Both the position numbers and the translations under genes were made by a program. Under the pieces are notes generated by a model that saw nothing but the letters and a program-made list of their open reading frames with translations, was not told the origin of the DNA and searched no databases. Of a stretch of DNA of 64,000 nucleotides, positions 8,167 to 16,440 are shown piece after piece. Source of the stretch: Clostridium_AD sp050717515. GTDB lineage: Bacteria > Bacillota > Clostridia > Clostridiales > Clostridiaceae. The DNA is taken from assembly GCF_050717515.1 (NCBI RefSeq), contig NZ_JBOITL010000007.1:1-64000 (forward strand). Reading direction: 5' to 3'. The number at the start of each line of letters is the position of its first letter. Position 1 is the first letter of the stretch.

Positions 8167-9543
8167 TTATTTACGGTTTAATAACCATGTATCACTTTCT
8201 GAATTTTTGATTACAATCATATATTGAAAATAATCTGTAGTTACACCACCTTCCGCTCTCCCATAAGGCTCCTTAACAAAATCCCACTTTAATTCTCTGT
8301 CATAAGGTGAATTTTTACCATTAAGTTTTATTAAAGTGTTATTGCCTGTAACATATGATTCCATGGCTTTATTACCTTTATAGCTGGTTATTGGTTCGGG
8401 TACACCTGAATTACTACTAAAGCAATTATCATAAAAACATGCAATTGTTATTACTTTATCTTTTAAGGGACTCCCTTCTTTGGTTATTTCAGCTGCAAAA
8501 TTTCTAGTTTTAATATTAGATTCTGATAAAATCTCCTTTTGATAAGTGTGTCCAGCTCCATACTTTCCAAAGTATTTTCCTTTAGGAAGTTTTTTATAAA
8601 GTTTACTAAAGTTTTCTCCTATCATTACATCTCTTACACGTAATATTGAAGCAAAATCTCCTGTTTCAAAATACTGCTTAGCTGATTGCTCTTGTATATC
8701 TAATACGTTTTTTAAGTCATTAAGAACATATTCAATGTCAAAAGAACTCTCTTTAAATATATTTTCATAGGAAGGTATATTGTCATTTACTTTATTATAA
8801 ATGTTCATAAATTTTTTCCTGTTTTCCGTATAAGAATTCATGTATACAGTTTCTGCGTCTTCCTCATTTACAGCGAATAACTTGTCTATGTACTCTTTGT
8901 ATTCTTTTATCAGTGATAACTGTGTTTGAAGTTCCTTTGGTAAATCTTTTGAAGATAGTGTGTCAATGAGATATGAAATATCGTTTTGCACATTTCCAAC
9001 ATCAGGACCTACCACTATGATTTTGTCTTCACTCTTTAGGGTCCTATTAAATTCATAAAGTTTCTTCCAAAACTCTAATTCCTCTACGGTATTAAGATAA
9101 GGGGCTAAAAGTTTTTCATCTCCTGTTTTCATAAAAATATTATATTTTTTACTTGCCAAATATGGAGTTTCACACAAAAGATATTTAAAATTAGTTTTCT
9201 CCTTAAAATATTTTAGAAATTTTAATTGAATTGTAGAATTAGCTGTTACATAATGGTATTCACCAATGAGAAAAATGTCTTTGTCTTTTGTATCCTTATC
9301 TAATAACTTAAAGGAAGAATAGTCATTATTGTCCTCGATATCTAAGTTTGAGGTATTTTTTTTCAAATAATTAATATACACATTATCATCTATAGCCTTA
9401 AAACTCTCTTTTCCATTTTGTGAAACCATGCTGTCTACTTTATCATTTTTATTAATATCTACATTATTACAATCCACTAACAATAAAGGTAAAGTAAAAA
9501 GAAAAATAAGTAAAAAAACTTTCTTAATTTTATTACATGTCAT
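8167..9543 (-). CDS. Lipoprotein with an erythromycin-esterase/TIKI-like domain
   Basis: This 458-residue protein has a lysine-rich signal peptide and a lipobox LLLVDC near residues 20-25, so it is likely anchored outside the membrane. The body opens with FLIGEYHYVTAN and LLCETPYLA and later has YGAGHTYQKE, matching the spacing of the erythromycin esterase / TIKI / ChaN superfamily, where paired Glu and His residues sit in the active site. True macrolide esterase activity is not shown; these exported versions are uncharacterised. The start was set at the ATG eight bases after AAGGTGG. Confidence 0.7.
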   Translation of the reverse strand: MTCNKIKKVFLLIFLFTLPLLLVDCNNVDINKNDKVDSMVSQNGKESFKAIDDNVYINYLKKNTSNLDIEDNNDYSSFKLLDKDTKDKDIFLIGEYHYVTANSTIQLKFLKYFKEKTNFKYLLCETPYLASKKYNIFMKTGDEKLLAPYLNTVEELEFWKKLYEFNRTLKSEDKIIVVGPDVGNVQNDISYLIDTLSSKDLPKELQTQLSLIKEYKEYIDKLFAVNEEDAETVYMNSYTENRKKFMNIYNKVNDNIPSYENIFKESSFDIEYVLNDLKNVLDIQEQSAKQYFETGDFASILRVRDVMIGENFSKLYKKLPKGKYFGKYGAGHTYQKEILSESNIKTRNFAAEITKEGSPLKDKVITIACFYDNCFSSNSGVPEPITSYKGNKAMESYVTGNNTLIKLNGKNSPYDRELKWDFVKEPYGRAEGGVTTDYFQYMIVIKNSESDTWLLNRK

Positions 9544-9557
9544 CTTAATAACCACCT

Positions 9558-9997
9558 TCACAATTTTTTATAATGCCAAGGTGAGGATACAATAACTGCT
9601 GTTCTCAATCCTCTATCTTTCATGATTTTCTTTGAGTTTACTAAATTTTCATATGTACCCTTTGCAAGTTTTTCACGAATTATACTGCAATTAGACATTC
9701 CTAATTCAATCAAGGTTTGTGCTATGACATCTGCCTCAACATAGTTATTAGCAACTGCCGCACCAGTGCAAATAATCACTTCAGCAATTCCTTCATGATA
9801 TAGTTTTGCTGCTTTATTTATTCGCTCTCGCAGAATTGGTGACACGCTTCCATCTTTTTTGCGGGATAACCAAGTACAATAATAACATCTTTTTTTTGCC
9901 CATTATTATAGGTTGCTTTCTTTAAACTATTACAAAGAACAGCATACTCAATCATAAAGCATATTAATATTGCACATAGAATACATAATATTATCAT
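9558..9997 (-). pseudogene. Second ydcF/DUF218 copy, frameshifted and truncated
   Basis: This copy is nearly identical to the intact gene at 1103-1705 from the start (9995-9997) to SSPWH. At about 9855-9861 it has six T residues where the intact copy has seven, which shifts the frame. After SSPWH the last 60 or so residues are absent and the sequence runs into the leader of the lipoprotein gene (stop at 9558). The residual open part gives 95 residues without the N-terminal membrane segment. The homology continues upstream through the boundary element, so a whole cassette was copied. Confidence 0.85.
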
Positions 9998-10055
9998 TTA
10001 TCATATCTCCTCTTATATGTGTCTATTAATATCATCTACCAATATACAACCTATT

Positions 10056-10140
10056 CTTAACATTTTTTTACTAATTTGTCACAAATAAAAACGTCACAGA
10101 CTTTGTTGCTTGTGACGCCTAATATGAAGAATGCGTCGTA
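10056..10140. repeat. Cassette-boundary element, short type (E8)
   Basis: The core at 10078-10122 is identical to that of 1784-1828. It lies between the 162-residue gene (stop 10187) and the ydcF copy, and with that copy it forms the duplicated unit. Confidence 0.78.
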
Positions 10141-10186
10141 GTATAGAGCCTATTAATTTATTGTAACAATTTAATTGTGCCGATTT

Positions 10187-10675
10187 TTAAGATATCCACA
10201 TTTCAATTGATTTTTTTTGAAACCACTTACCAAATAGATTATAAAATTTTATTGTCATTCCACCACCGCTTAAATAATCCACTTTACTATTATCAGACAC
10301 TGCCCAAGTATTATCTAATGTTAGCCTAGCATTCCAATTATTAATATCTATTTTTCTAAATTTAAGATACAGGAAATCGCCTTCTTTATTTGCTTTTTTC
10401 TTTATTTCTGTAGGGCTTAATACTATGAGTTTAATATTCGGTAACACTGGCAAGATATTAGAATCAATAATTTCTGTTGAAATCACTATATTTATCTTGT
10501 CCTTAATAAGTCTATAATCGGGTATTTTACCATACACTACGGCTGTTTCAATTACTCTTTTTACTAACTCTTTATTTAAATTAGCATTTTTAGGTTTAAG
10601 TGTTACGAATGAAATCAACACTAAAATAATCATTATTGACGTTAAAATTAGATTTTTTTTTGTTTTACCCCTCAT
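10187..10675 (-). CDS. Exported or membrane-anchored hypothetical protein
   Basis: This 162-residue protein opens with RGKTKKN and a hydrophobic segment (about residues 8-26), so it is anchored or secreted. The remainder is a soluble domain with alternating beta strands (INIVISTEIID, IKLIVLSPTEI, DFLYLKFRKIDI). I recognise no family. The ATG follows AGGGAGAG. It is flanked by short boundary elements on both sides (E8 at 3', E9 at 5'). Confidence 0.65.
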   Translation of the reverse strand: MRGKTKKNLILTSIMIILVLISFVTLKPKNANLNKELVKRVIETAVVYGKIPDYRLIKDKINIVISTEIIDSNILPVLPNIKLIVLSPTEIKKKANKEGDFLYLKFRKIDINNWNARLTLDNTWAVSDNSKVDYLSGGGMTIKFYNLFGKWFQKKSIEMWIS

Positions 10676-10711
10676 TGATATCTCTCCCTTTAAAATTCTA
10701 ATTATTACATA

Positions 10712-10790
10712 GTATTTTACTAATCTGTCACAAATAAAAACGTCACAGACTTTGTTCCTTGTAACGCCTAATAAGAATATAATGCACTTA
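10712..10790. repeat. Cassette-boundary element, short type (E9)
   Basis: The core at 10727-10771 differs from E8 at two positions (GTTCCTTGTAACGCC). It is followed by TAATAAGAATATAATGC on the gene side. It lies 3' of the gene ending at 10794. Confidence 0.75.
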
Positions 10791-10793
10791 TAA

Positions 10794-11240
10794 TTATTTT
10801 ATTTTCTTTATTTTTATATATTTTTCATACCAATCTCTTCCTGAATCCCATCCATTTTCATTATCCTCAACCCAAATCTTTATTGGGTTTTTATCACCAA
10901 GTATTTCATTACAAATCCATGCTGTTATCCACTCATTGCTACCATCTAGTCTACCTTTCCTAAACTCATCTATAAAGCAATCTACAACTGGTTCACCCAA
11001 TTGAATAATTTCATCATATTCCTTTTCATGGCCTTTCACATGGTCCAAGGGGTTTGACGAAAGAGGCATCGATGAAAATGTTTTTAGATTAGATTTTACT
11101 TTATTAATTTGGTAGCTAGTTAAGGCTGGTTTTTCATCTGATAATTTACTTGTCTTATTAAATCCTATGAACCCCAATAAAATAAAAACTAGTAGTAAGG
11201 TAAAGATTAAAGGCAGCTTTAAAGATGAAAAATGTTTCAT
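10794..11240 (-). CDS. Membrane-anchored hypothetical protein
   Basis: This 148-residue protein has an N-terminal hydrophobic segment (about residues 8-27, LPLIFTLLLVFILLGFIGF). A soluble domain follows with HEKEYDEIIQLGEPVVDCFI and, near the end, aromatic WITAWICNEILG and DSGRDWYEKY. Helical-repeat-like proteins of this size are common in clostridial accessory regions, but I do not recognise the family. The ATG follows AGGGAT. Confidence 0.62.
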   Translation of the reverse strand: MKHFSSLKLPLIFTLLLVFILLGFIGFNKTSKLSDEKPALTSYQINKVKSNLKTFSSMPLSSNPLDHVKGHEKEYDEIIQLGEPVVDCFIDEFRKGRLDGSNEWITAWICNEILGDKNPIKIWVEDNENGWDSGRDWYEKYIKIKKIK

Positions 11241-11273
11241 TATATCCCTCCATTAATTTACTATTGAAATTTT

Positions 11274-11300
11274 ACACAATATTCTACAGTTGTGACGCAA
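11274..11300. repeat. Half boundary element (E10)
   Basis: CACAATATTCTACAGTTGTG followed by ACGCAA matches the outer arm of the long elements (compare 19073-19095), but no gene-side arm follows. The rest of 11301-11489 holds only a small hairpin (GTTGG/CCAAC near 11411-11429). Confidence 0.5.
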
Positions 11301-11489
11301 GGTAAAGACATTGTCTATTAAACTATCCATTAAAACTACAGCATTGCTACATTCTTAAATATTCATTTACCCCTTAAAATTATTCATCATAATATGTGTC
11401 GTGGTGTTGGTTTAACTGCCAACCTATATATAGATTATAAGTCATTTTTTTACACAATGCTATATAAAAATATTCCACCAGACAAGTGA

Positions 11490-11709
11490 TATGCTCCCCT
11501 TATAGAAGTGAGAGACTTTCCTTCTGAAATGTCATTAAATAGTAAAAACCTATTGCTGGAAAGGGGCGTGTTTTGTGGCTAAAAGAACTAAATATACAGC
11601 ACAAGAAAAGTATGAAATTTTAAAGGCATATTAGGATGGAATTAGAACTATGCAAAAATTTTTTACCGCCTATAGGATTAGTAAGGATTCTTTTTACAAT
11701 TGGAAATAA
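11490..11709 (+). mobile_element. IS3/IS150-type insertion-sequence remnant
   Basis: A terminal region (TTATAGAAGTGAGAGACTTT) is followed by a GTG start at 11575 and the beginning of an IS3-family OrfA. The first 19 codons read AKRTKYTAQEKYEILKAY, then an in-frame TAG, then DGIRTMQKFF and ISKDSFYNWK before a TAA at 11707. OrfA therefore carries a nonsense codon and is cut off after its helix-turn-helix; OrfB is absent. The same end sequence occurs alone at 7500-7585 and 12280-12372. Confidence 0.75.
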
Positions 11710-11810
11710 AAAAAATTTCTTTGAAAATTGAATAATGTGATATTTGAAAACTATGTTATAATTAACCAAAATATAAATCAGAATTTTAAAAACAGAGAAG
11801 GAGATTAATT

Positions 11811-12062
11811 ATGCTTGAATACAAATTTGATACGCAGTTATTAATTGAAGGAAAAAAACTTTCAGAGGATAAAATAAACGAGTATATTACAGTAAACATT
11901 GAAGGCGATTGTTTGCTTGCAGTTGGCGATGAGGAACTGATTAAAATTCATTTTCACACAAATACTCCATGGAAAGTACTTGAGTATTGTGCTTCATTAG
12001 GTGATATTCATGATATTGTTGTAGAAAATATGGAACGACAGACCAATGGTCTTCAAGGTTAA
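11811..12062 (+). CDS. Stand-alone fragment like the FakA/YloV C-terminal domain
   Basis: This 83-residue reading frame matches the C-terminal DegV-like part of DAK-type fatty acid kinase FakA (YloV): YKFDTQLLIEGKKLSEDKI, then LLAVGDEELIKIHFHTNTPW and VLEYCASLGDIHD. The kinase domain is missing. It has a good ribosome site (AGGAG) and an ATG, so it may be expressed. It stands on the plus strand, against the local orientation. It may be a remnant carried in by rearrangement or a small domain protein; a remnant is more likely. Confidence 0.6.
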   Translation: MLEYKFDTQLLIEGKKLSEDKINEYITVNIEGDCLLAVGDEELIKIHFHTNTPWKVLEYCASLGDIHDIVVENMERQTNGLQG

Positions 12063-12164
12063 TTATAAATATAATTTCCAATTTATCAGTAAGATGTAAC
12101 CACTAAAGTTCTGTCATATTGTTATCCAAAAAAATTTAATACTAAATTAGAACATCGTACTATT

Positions 12165-12215
12165 CAGAATGTCACAAATAAAAACGTCACAGACTTTGTT
12201 GCTTGTGACGCCTAA
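12165..12215. repeat. Cassette-boundary element, short type (E11)
   Basis: The core at 12171-12215 is identical to those of E3 and E8. It is joined on the gene side to the hairpin repeat at 12229-12267. Confidence 0.75.
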
Positions 12216-12228
12216 ATAATATTAATTA

Positions 12229-12267
12229 TCTGAAGTTTTATTGATAAAGTAGCAATAAAACTTCAGA
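12229..12267. repeat. Perfect 15-bp hairpin
   Basis: TCTGAAGTTTTATTG (12229-12243) pairs fully with CAATAAAACTTCAGA (12253-12267) around a nine-base loop. A decayed copy is at 7008-7046. It is part of a composite with E11 and the solo IS end. Confidence 0.75.
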
Positions 12268-12279
12268 ATTCCAAAATGG

Positions 12280-12372
12280 CTTCCCGGTTTTTAAAATCAT
12301 TTAACGACATTTCATAAGGAAAGTCTCCATCTTCTATAATATGGAGTTACATGCTATAACGCAGCAAACTTG
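12280..12372 (-). mobile_element. Solo end of an IS3-type element, second copy
   Basis: This matches 7500-7585 over its whole length, including the flank GCAAGTTTG at the gene side. It sits directly 3' of the DUF5131 gene. No transposase accompanies it. Confidence 0.65.
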
Positions 12373-12382
12373 TATCATCTCT

Positions 12383-13102
12383 TTAAACGAGTAATTTACA
12401 GTCAATATTTGCTTTTCTTGCTTGACTACATAAATCTCTGACATTAAGTGTGTAATCCTTACCATCTTTGATAAAGTGAGTTCCACATTGTCTAAATTCA
12501 AAACGAACTCCTTTAGTTATACACTGCTCTCGAATAGATAAAACCCAATTGTAATTCAACGGTCTTGCATTTTTATCAGATTCACCACCAACTACAACCA
12601 ATTCAATATTGTCCAGATATTCTTCAATATTTATCCCTTCAATAAGTGGCTGGCAAATTACATTCCTATGCTTTATTGGAAAAGTAGCAAACATAGACAG
12701 CCTAAAATCTGCTCTATCTTGATTTTCAACAGTGCAGCCAACAGTCACATTGTCGTATCCATTGTTCCAGTCATTCGGAATACATTGCAAAAACCTTTCG
12801 ATTCTCTTTGTTAGAAAAATGAAATTCAAGTCCGAGCGTTCTCTTATCATTTTCCAACATTCTTCTCTCCATTCGTCAGCTTCTTCAATAAGAAAGTCTG
12901 TAGAAAAGCATAGGTACACGGTTTGACCTGATTTGATTTTATATTCACCTTTTTTATTCTTTATAACAGGCGCATTAAAATTATCTGTTTTTACAATGGT
13001 ATTTGTGTCTACTCCTCTTTTGGCATCACCTTTATGAATATAGCAATATTTACATCCTTCGCTATATTTATGACAGCCGCGCCACGGACTCCACATTGCC
13101 AT
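12383..13102 (-). CDS. DUF5131 (phage Gp37/Gp68-like) protein
   Basis: This 239-residue protein opens with MWSPWRGCHKYSEGCKYCYI, the cysteine pattern and WNPWxGC-like start of the Gp37/Gp68 family. Later motifs FLTKRIERF, GCTVENQDRAD and VVGGESDKNARP also fit. The cysteine cluster suggests an iron-sulfur, radical-SAM-like fold, but the reaction is unknown. Members travel with phages and mobile islands. The start follows AGGTGG. It lies 11 bases downstream of the 150-residue gene, so the two likely form one transcript. Confidence 0.82.
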   Translation of the reverse strand: MAMWSPWRGCHKYSEGCKYCYIHKGDAKRGVDTNTIVKTDNFNAPVIKNKKGEYKIKSGQTVYLCFSTDFLIEEADEWREECWKMIRERSDLNFIFLTKRIERFLQCIPNDWNNGYDNVTVGCTVENQDRADFRLSMFATFPIKHRNVICQPLIEGINIEEYLDNIELVVVGGESDKNARPLNYNWVLSIREQCITKGVRFEFRQCGTHFIKDGKDYTLNVRDLCSQARKANIDCKLLV

Positions 13103-13113
13103 AACAACACCAC

Positions 13114-13566
13114 CTAAAATTTTGATTTGTCATAGTTATATGGAATACTTGTACCAACAACTACATCTTGGATTTTTTCGACAATAAGCCAATCATCCAT
13201 ATTGCCCTGATGGTCAAAGTCAAGAGGTTGGATTTCACTCACATTCTCAAACTCTACCAAGCACATACATTTTTTATGCCAACGTTCTTGTTGCTTTTTA
13301 GATAAATTCAATTTCTCTTGATTATCGGCAAGCACCTTTACTATTTCATCTTCCGACAATTTAACGTGATTTTGAACTAATTTCACAGTTGCAGTTGCAG
13401 AGATTTTAGCTGTACCTTTTTTCATAAAGTAAAGTTTCTCACCATCAAACACTCTACTATGGGGAATTTTCCTTCCTGCCGCTGCTCTTATAATCATTGT
13501 TTTAGAACTAGCCAATATTTTTTCTAATACCTTTTCTTTGTCATCACAATATACCAAATGTACCAT
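13114..13566 (-). CDS. Hypothetical partner of the DUF5131 protein
   Basis: This 150-residue protein begins MVHLVYCDDKEKVLEKIL. The start was chosen because AAGGAG stands eight bases upstream; a longer reading would run into a different gene remnant. The stretch GRKIPHSRVFDGEKLYFMKK and ISATATVKLV suggests an ASCH/PUA-like small beta domain. That is an inference from the strand pattern; no residue proves it. It is followed after 11 bases by the DUF5131 gene. Confidence 0.6.
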   Translation of the reverse strand: MVHLVYCDDKEKVLEKILASSKTMIIRAAAGRKIPHSRVFDGEKLYFMKKGTAKISATATVKLVQNHVKLSEDEIVKVLADNQEKLNLSKKQQERWHKKCMCLVEFENVSEIQPLDFDHQGNMDDWLIVEKIQDVVVGTSIPYNYDKSKF

Positions 13567-13568
13567 AT

Positions 13569-13797
13569 CTAATTCTCCTTTTTCACAACTGGAATCCACA
13601 TCTCATACTTAGCATTCTCTGGATTTGCATTTAAATACACTTCAATATCTGGTGCATTTCCATATTCATATCCTGAAGTAGGAAGCCATTCCGTTACGAT
13701 TCTTTTTTCTATTTCCTGTATAGATTGAATACTTCCTTCTCCTGAAAATATTGCCCATATAGAACTAGGGACAATGTATTCTTCTAAATCATTCTAC
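13569..13797 (-). pseudogene. C-terminal fragment of a GyrI-like effector-binding protein
   Basis: The minus frame ending at the TAG 13569-13571 reads VPSSIWAIFSGEGS, then RIVTEWLPTSGYEYGNAPDI and YEMWIPVVKKE. This is the end of the GyrI-like/AraC effector-binding domain. No start precedes it: the frame runs into a stop at the outer arm of boundary element E12 (AGTAGAATGATTTAG), which has replaced the first half of the gene. Its tail overlaps the ribosome site of the next gene. Confidence 0.72.
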
Positions 13798-13950
13798 TGA
13801 TATGCCCTACACCTATAAAGTTTTAAACCATTTTGACTTCTCATTAGTAGGAATAATGGGAAGCAGAAGTATATATAAAAAACGCACAATTACTCCATTA
13901 CTTTAGTAATCCTAACAGTTGTTTGTGTCGTCCGTTAAGAAAATTACGTC
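13790..13950. repeat. Cassette-boundary element, long type (E12)
   Basis: This matches the long family from CCTACACCTATAAAG to the terminal GTCCGTTAAGAAAATTACG, but lacks the GTCTTCAGATATCGCTGATA stretch seen in E17 and E18. It lies 3' of the hydrolase gene ending at 13969. Its other end truncates the GyrI-like gene. Confidence 0.78.
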
Positions 13951-13968
13951 TTAACTGTTATATAAACA

Positions 13969-14466
13969 TTATATATATTTTTTAATCCATTCACAAGCAA
14001 CTTCTAGCATTTGTGGTGTTACTGTATGTCCTATGCCTTCAAATTCAATAGACTTAATTAATTGCTGGTCTTTATAATTATTCTGTAATTTGCAATAAGA
14101 CTGTCTAATGCTATTTATAGGTATTAATTCATCTTTTTTTCCATTAAGCATTAATAATGGTAAATCTTTCATATTTTCTGTATGATTTAATGGCTCAATA
14201 CTTTCTATATACTTTTCAATTTGTATTATGTCATCTTCGTTAAAACTTAAGGCCTCGGTAGGTAATTTTGATATATATCTTCTAACAAAATTTTGCCAAA
14301 TAGGTACTCTTTTAACAAATTCGTAAGCTCGTTCTATATATTTTTCTTTGCTGCCATTAGCTCCATGGAGCATAATAATAATTGGTCTTTTTTCTTTTAC
14401 ATCAAGTTCATAAACATCTAATATTGGGATATTGCAGACATTTCTGTCTTCAACAACTATCCTCAT
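13969..14466 (-). CDS. Alpha/beta hydrolase lacking its nucleophile segment
   Basis: This 165-residue protein starts like a YtaP-type hydrolase (PIIIMLHGANGSKEKY near residues 28-43). It then jumps to the lid and C-terminal part: LPLLMLNGKKDELIP and the histidine-bearing FEGIGHTVTP. The usual central stretch of about 80 residues with the GxSxG nucleophile elbow is missing, in frame. The product is therefore probably inactive. Such proteins are normally about 250 residues. The ATG follows GAGGTGTTAGG. Confidence 0.7.
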   Translation of the reverse strand: MRIVVEDRNVCNIPILDVYELDVKEKRPIIIMLHGANGSKEKYIERAYEFVKRVPIWQNFVRRYISKLPTEALSFNEDDIIQIEKYIESIEPLNHTENMKDLPLLMLNGKKDELIPINSIRQSYCKLQNNYKDQQLIKSIEFEGIGHTVTPQMLEVACEWIKKYI

Positions 14467-14504
14467 CCTAACACCTCATAATTTGAATTTGAATTTCTTT
14501 AGTG

Positions 14505-14560
14505 ATTTTTACAGTTATTTGTGATGAACTTTTTAAAAATTGCGAATTAACCTTACTTCG
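14505..14560. repeat. Degenerate boundary element (E13)
   Basis: ACAGTTATTTGTGATGAACT followed by TTTTAAAAATTGCG aligns with the terminal arm of the long elements (ACAGTTGTTTGTGTCGTCCG, then TTAAGAATATTACG). It lies 3' of the hydrolase gene ending at 14569. Confidence 0.45.
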
Positions 14561-14568
14561 GATTATGC

Positions 14569-15507
14569 TTATAATGTCCGCTGTTTAGTATTTGTATAAA
14601 GCCAGTCAACTATATAATCGAATCTTTCTATTGTAAGTGCATGTCCTCCCTTATATCTCATGTGACACAGATTAGCTTCAGCCTCATAATATGCATATGA
14701 AGAACAAGCTTTCTCAATAATATATCCAGCATCTTTTGAATACTTATCATCTTCTGCAGAAACAATTAGCAAATGCCTTGGAGCTATGCAGCATACTAAA
14801 TCGAAAATGTCATAATTTCTATTAAAACCAGGAATTACGCTTGCCATTTCAATCCCAACATTGTTTAAGATTCGGTTTTCGTAGGTACAAGCGCTTCCAC
14901 TCGCACAGCTAAAAGATATTCGTTCATCTATTGCGGCAAGAAACAGAACGGTATTCCCACCATAGGAGTGTCCCATTGTACCAATATTTTTTTTATCCAC
15001 GAATGCCATTTCAGACAACAGTGATATACCATTAATTGCATCATAAAGGACTTTTTTCATTAAATTTTCACCTTTTATGATTTGATAGCACATCTCATTG
15101 TAATGTTGCAAAAAATCACCATCACCAGGCAGAGGCTCTATTCCATTTGCATTTTTTCGCCGTTGCTCAAAGCAGATTGAATCGGGAGCTAAAACAACAA
15201 ATCCATTTCTCGCCAGTTCTGGGCCAAAAGCCTGCAATGGGTTTCCTGCCAAACCACATACCTCGCTTTTTCCAAAATGGCGTTCGCTATTATGCTGGTG
15301 ATTTATGAGTATTGCAGGATTGTTGTTAAGAACTTCAGGAATTAATAGAAAAGCAATGACTGTATCTCCATTGGAATTATACTTAATAAGTTGTCTTGTA
15401 TACCCAACCTCTTTTATGGACTCTATTATCCTGTATTCAATTTGAGTTGACATGTCTTCAACTTTAATATCAATAATTTCAGTAATTCCCATTCTCAAGT
15501 CTTTCAC
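14569..15507 (-). CDS. Alpha/beta hydrolase (dienelactone hydrolase/acetyl esterase-like)
   Basis: This 312-residue protein has the nucleophile elbow GHSYGGN (about residues 179-185), an oxyanion-side AILINHQHNSERHFGKSEV, and a late acid and histidine in SAEDDKYS and YKGGHALT. This is the complete catalytic set of a serine hydrolase. The arrangement suits peptidase S9/acetyl-esterase or dienelactone hydrolase families; the substrate is unknown. The GTG start follows AGGTGG. It is a single gene in the cassette-like run. Confidence 0.82.
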   Translation of the reverse strand: MKDLRMGITEIIDIKVEDMSTQIEYRIIESIKEVGYTRQLIKYNSNGDTVIAFLLIPEVLNNNPAILINHQHNSERHFGKSEVCGLAGNPLQAFGPELARNGFVVLAPDSICFEQRRKNANGIEPLPGDGDFLQHYNEMCYQIIKGENLMKKVLYDAINGISLLSEMAFVDKKNIGTMGHSYGGNTVLFLAAIDERISFSCASGSACTYENRILNNVGIEMASVIPGFNRNYDIFDLVCCIAPRHLLIVSAEDDKYSKDAGYIIEKACSSYAYYEAEANLCHMRYKGGHALTIERFDYIVDWLYTNTKQRTL

Positions 15508-15541
15508 TTCAACACCACCTAATATAAATAATCGTTAGCAC

Positions 15542-15580
15542 CGTCATATTTTACTATGTCATCTGTTATGAATATTGTGT
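15542..15580. repeat. Compact boundary element
   Basis: CCGTCATATTTTACTATGTC and ATCTGTTATGAATATTGTG carry the two outer arms with almost no centre, matching the ends of E18. It lies between the HAD pseudogene (which ends at 15605) and the start of the hydrolase gene at 15507. Confidence 0.45.
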
Positions 15581-15604
15581 ATTATTTTAACCAAATTGTT
15601 TTAC

Positions 15605-16265
15605 TCATATTTGCATAATTTCAGATATATCATTAATAATATATCTTGGCATATAGTATTTTGTATCCCACGCTTTTCCATTACTTAACCAAATAGAGAT
15701 TAACCCAACATCAATTGCCCCTTTTATATCCCATAAAGAGTTATCTCCAACAAACAAGGTAGTTTCTTTATCTGAATTGATTTTAGATAAAGCAAGATAA
15801 AATATTTCAGGTTGTGGCTTTCTAATATTAACTTCTTCAGAAATAATAATAGTCTTCATATATTTTCTTAAATTCAATTTATCAATTTTGTATTTTGAAA
15901 ATCTGAATAACCATTTGTTACAATTCCCATTTTTATGTTTTTATTCATAAAAAAATCTAGGACATTGTATAAGTTAGACATAGGTTCAGCACATTTGGGA
16001 AATTCCACATTCCAAAAATCAATTAACTCTTTTAAATTAGGCTTACATTCCCATGAAATTCTGTTTCGTAGTTCTTTGAACATTTCTTCTCTTGGTCTAT
16101 ATCCTTGGCAATCAATTTCAAAAAAATATCCTCCATAATTAACTTACTATTATAGGTTAATGCATGGAAATATTTCAATATAAAAAGGTCAACAAACTTA
16201 TATAATGATTTGTTTCTATCGTGTATTGTATCATCTAAATCAAAAAGTATTGTATCAAAAGTCAT
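15605..16265 (-). pseudogene. HAD-family hydrolase broken by two frameshifts
   Basis: The start at 16263-16265 gives TFDTILFDLDDTIHDRNKS, the HAD motif I. The frame is lost in a T run near 16122, because the continuation PREEMFKELRNRISWE lies in another frame. Motif II follows in GIVTNGYSDFQNTK, then a second shift in an A run near 15890. The last part has RKPQPEIFYLALSKI and VGDNSLWDIKGA (motifs III and IV). All pieces together make a normal HAD-IA/YjjG-type protein of about 220 residues. Each shift fits loss of one base. Confidence 0.85.
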
Positions 16266-16372
16266 ATAATGCACCCTATATTGTGTATTAAGTTTACTGT
16301 AGATTATGCTAATTTTTTTTATCAACTTATAAATATCGCCTTTAGGGTTTCGATAATCCACCCAACCTTGTT

Positions 16373-16423
16373 CTAAAGCAATACAAAACCTGTTTTAGAT
16401 TTATAAATCACAATAGTATTCAT
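16373..16423 (-). pseudogene. Start of a flavodoxin gene, 16 codons
   Basis: After AGGGG and an ATG at 16421-16423 the frame reads NTIVIYKSKTGF and meets a TAG at 16373. TIVIYKSKTGF is the FMN phosphate-loop start of flavodoxins. Everything beyond is lost, and the next 110 bases lead into the HAD pseudogene. Confidence 0.5.
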
Positions 16424-16440
16424 ACTTTTTAACCCCTAAC

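Noticed and set aside
1784..12215. CRISPR array
   Set aside because: The short repeats of about 45 bases are kilobases apart with genes between them; there is no regular spacer length and no cas gene.
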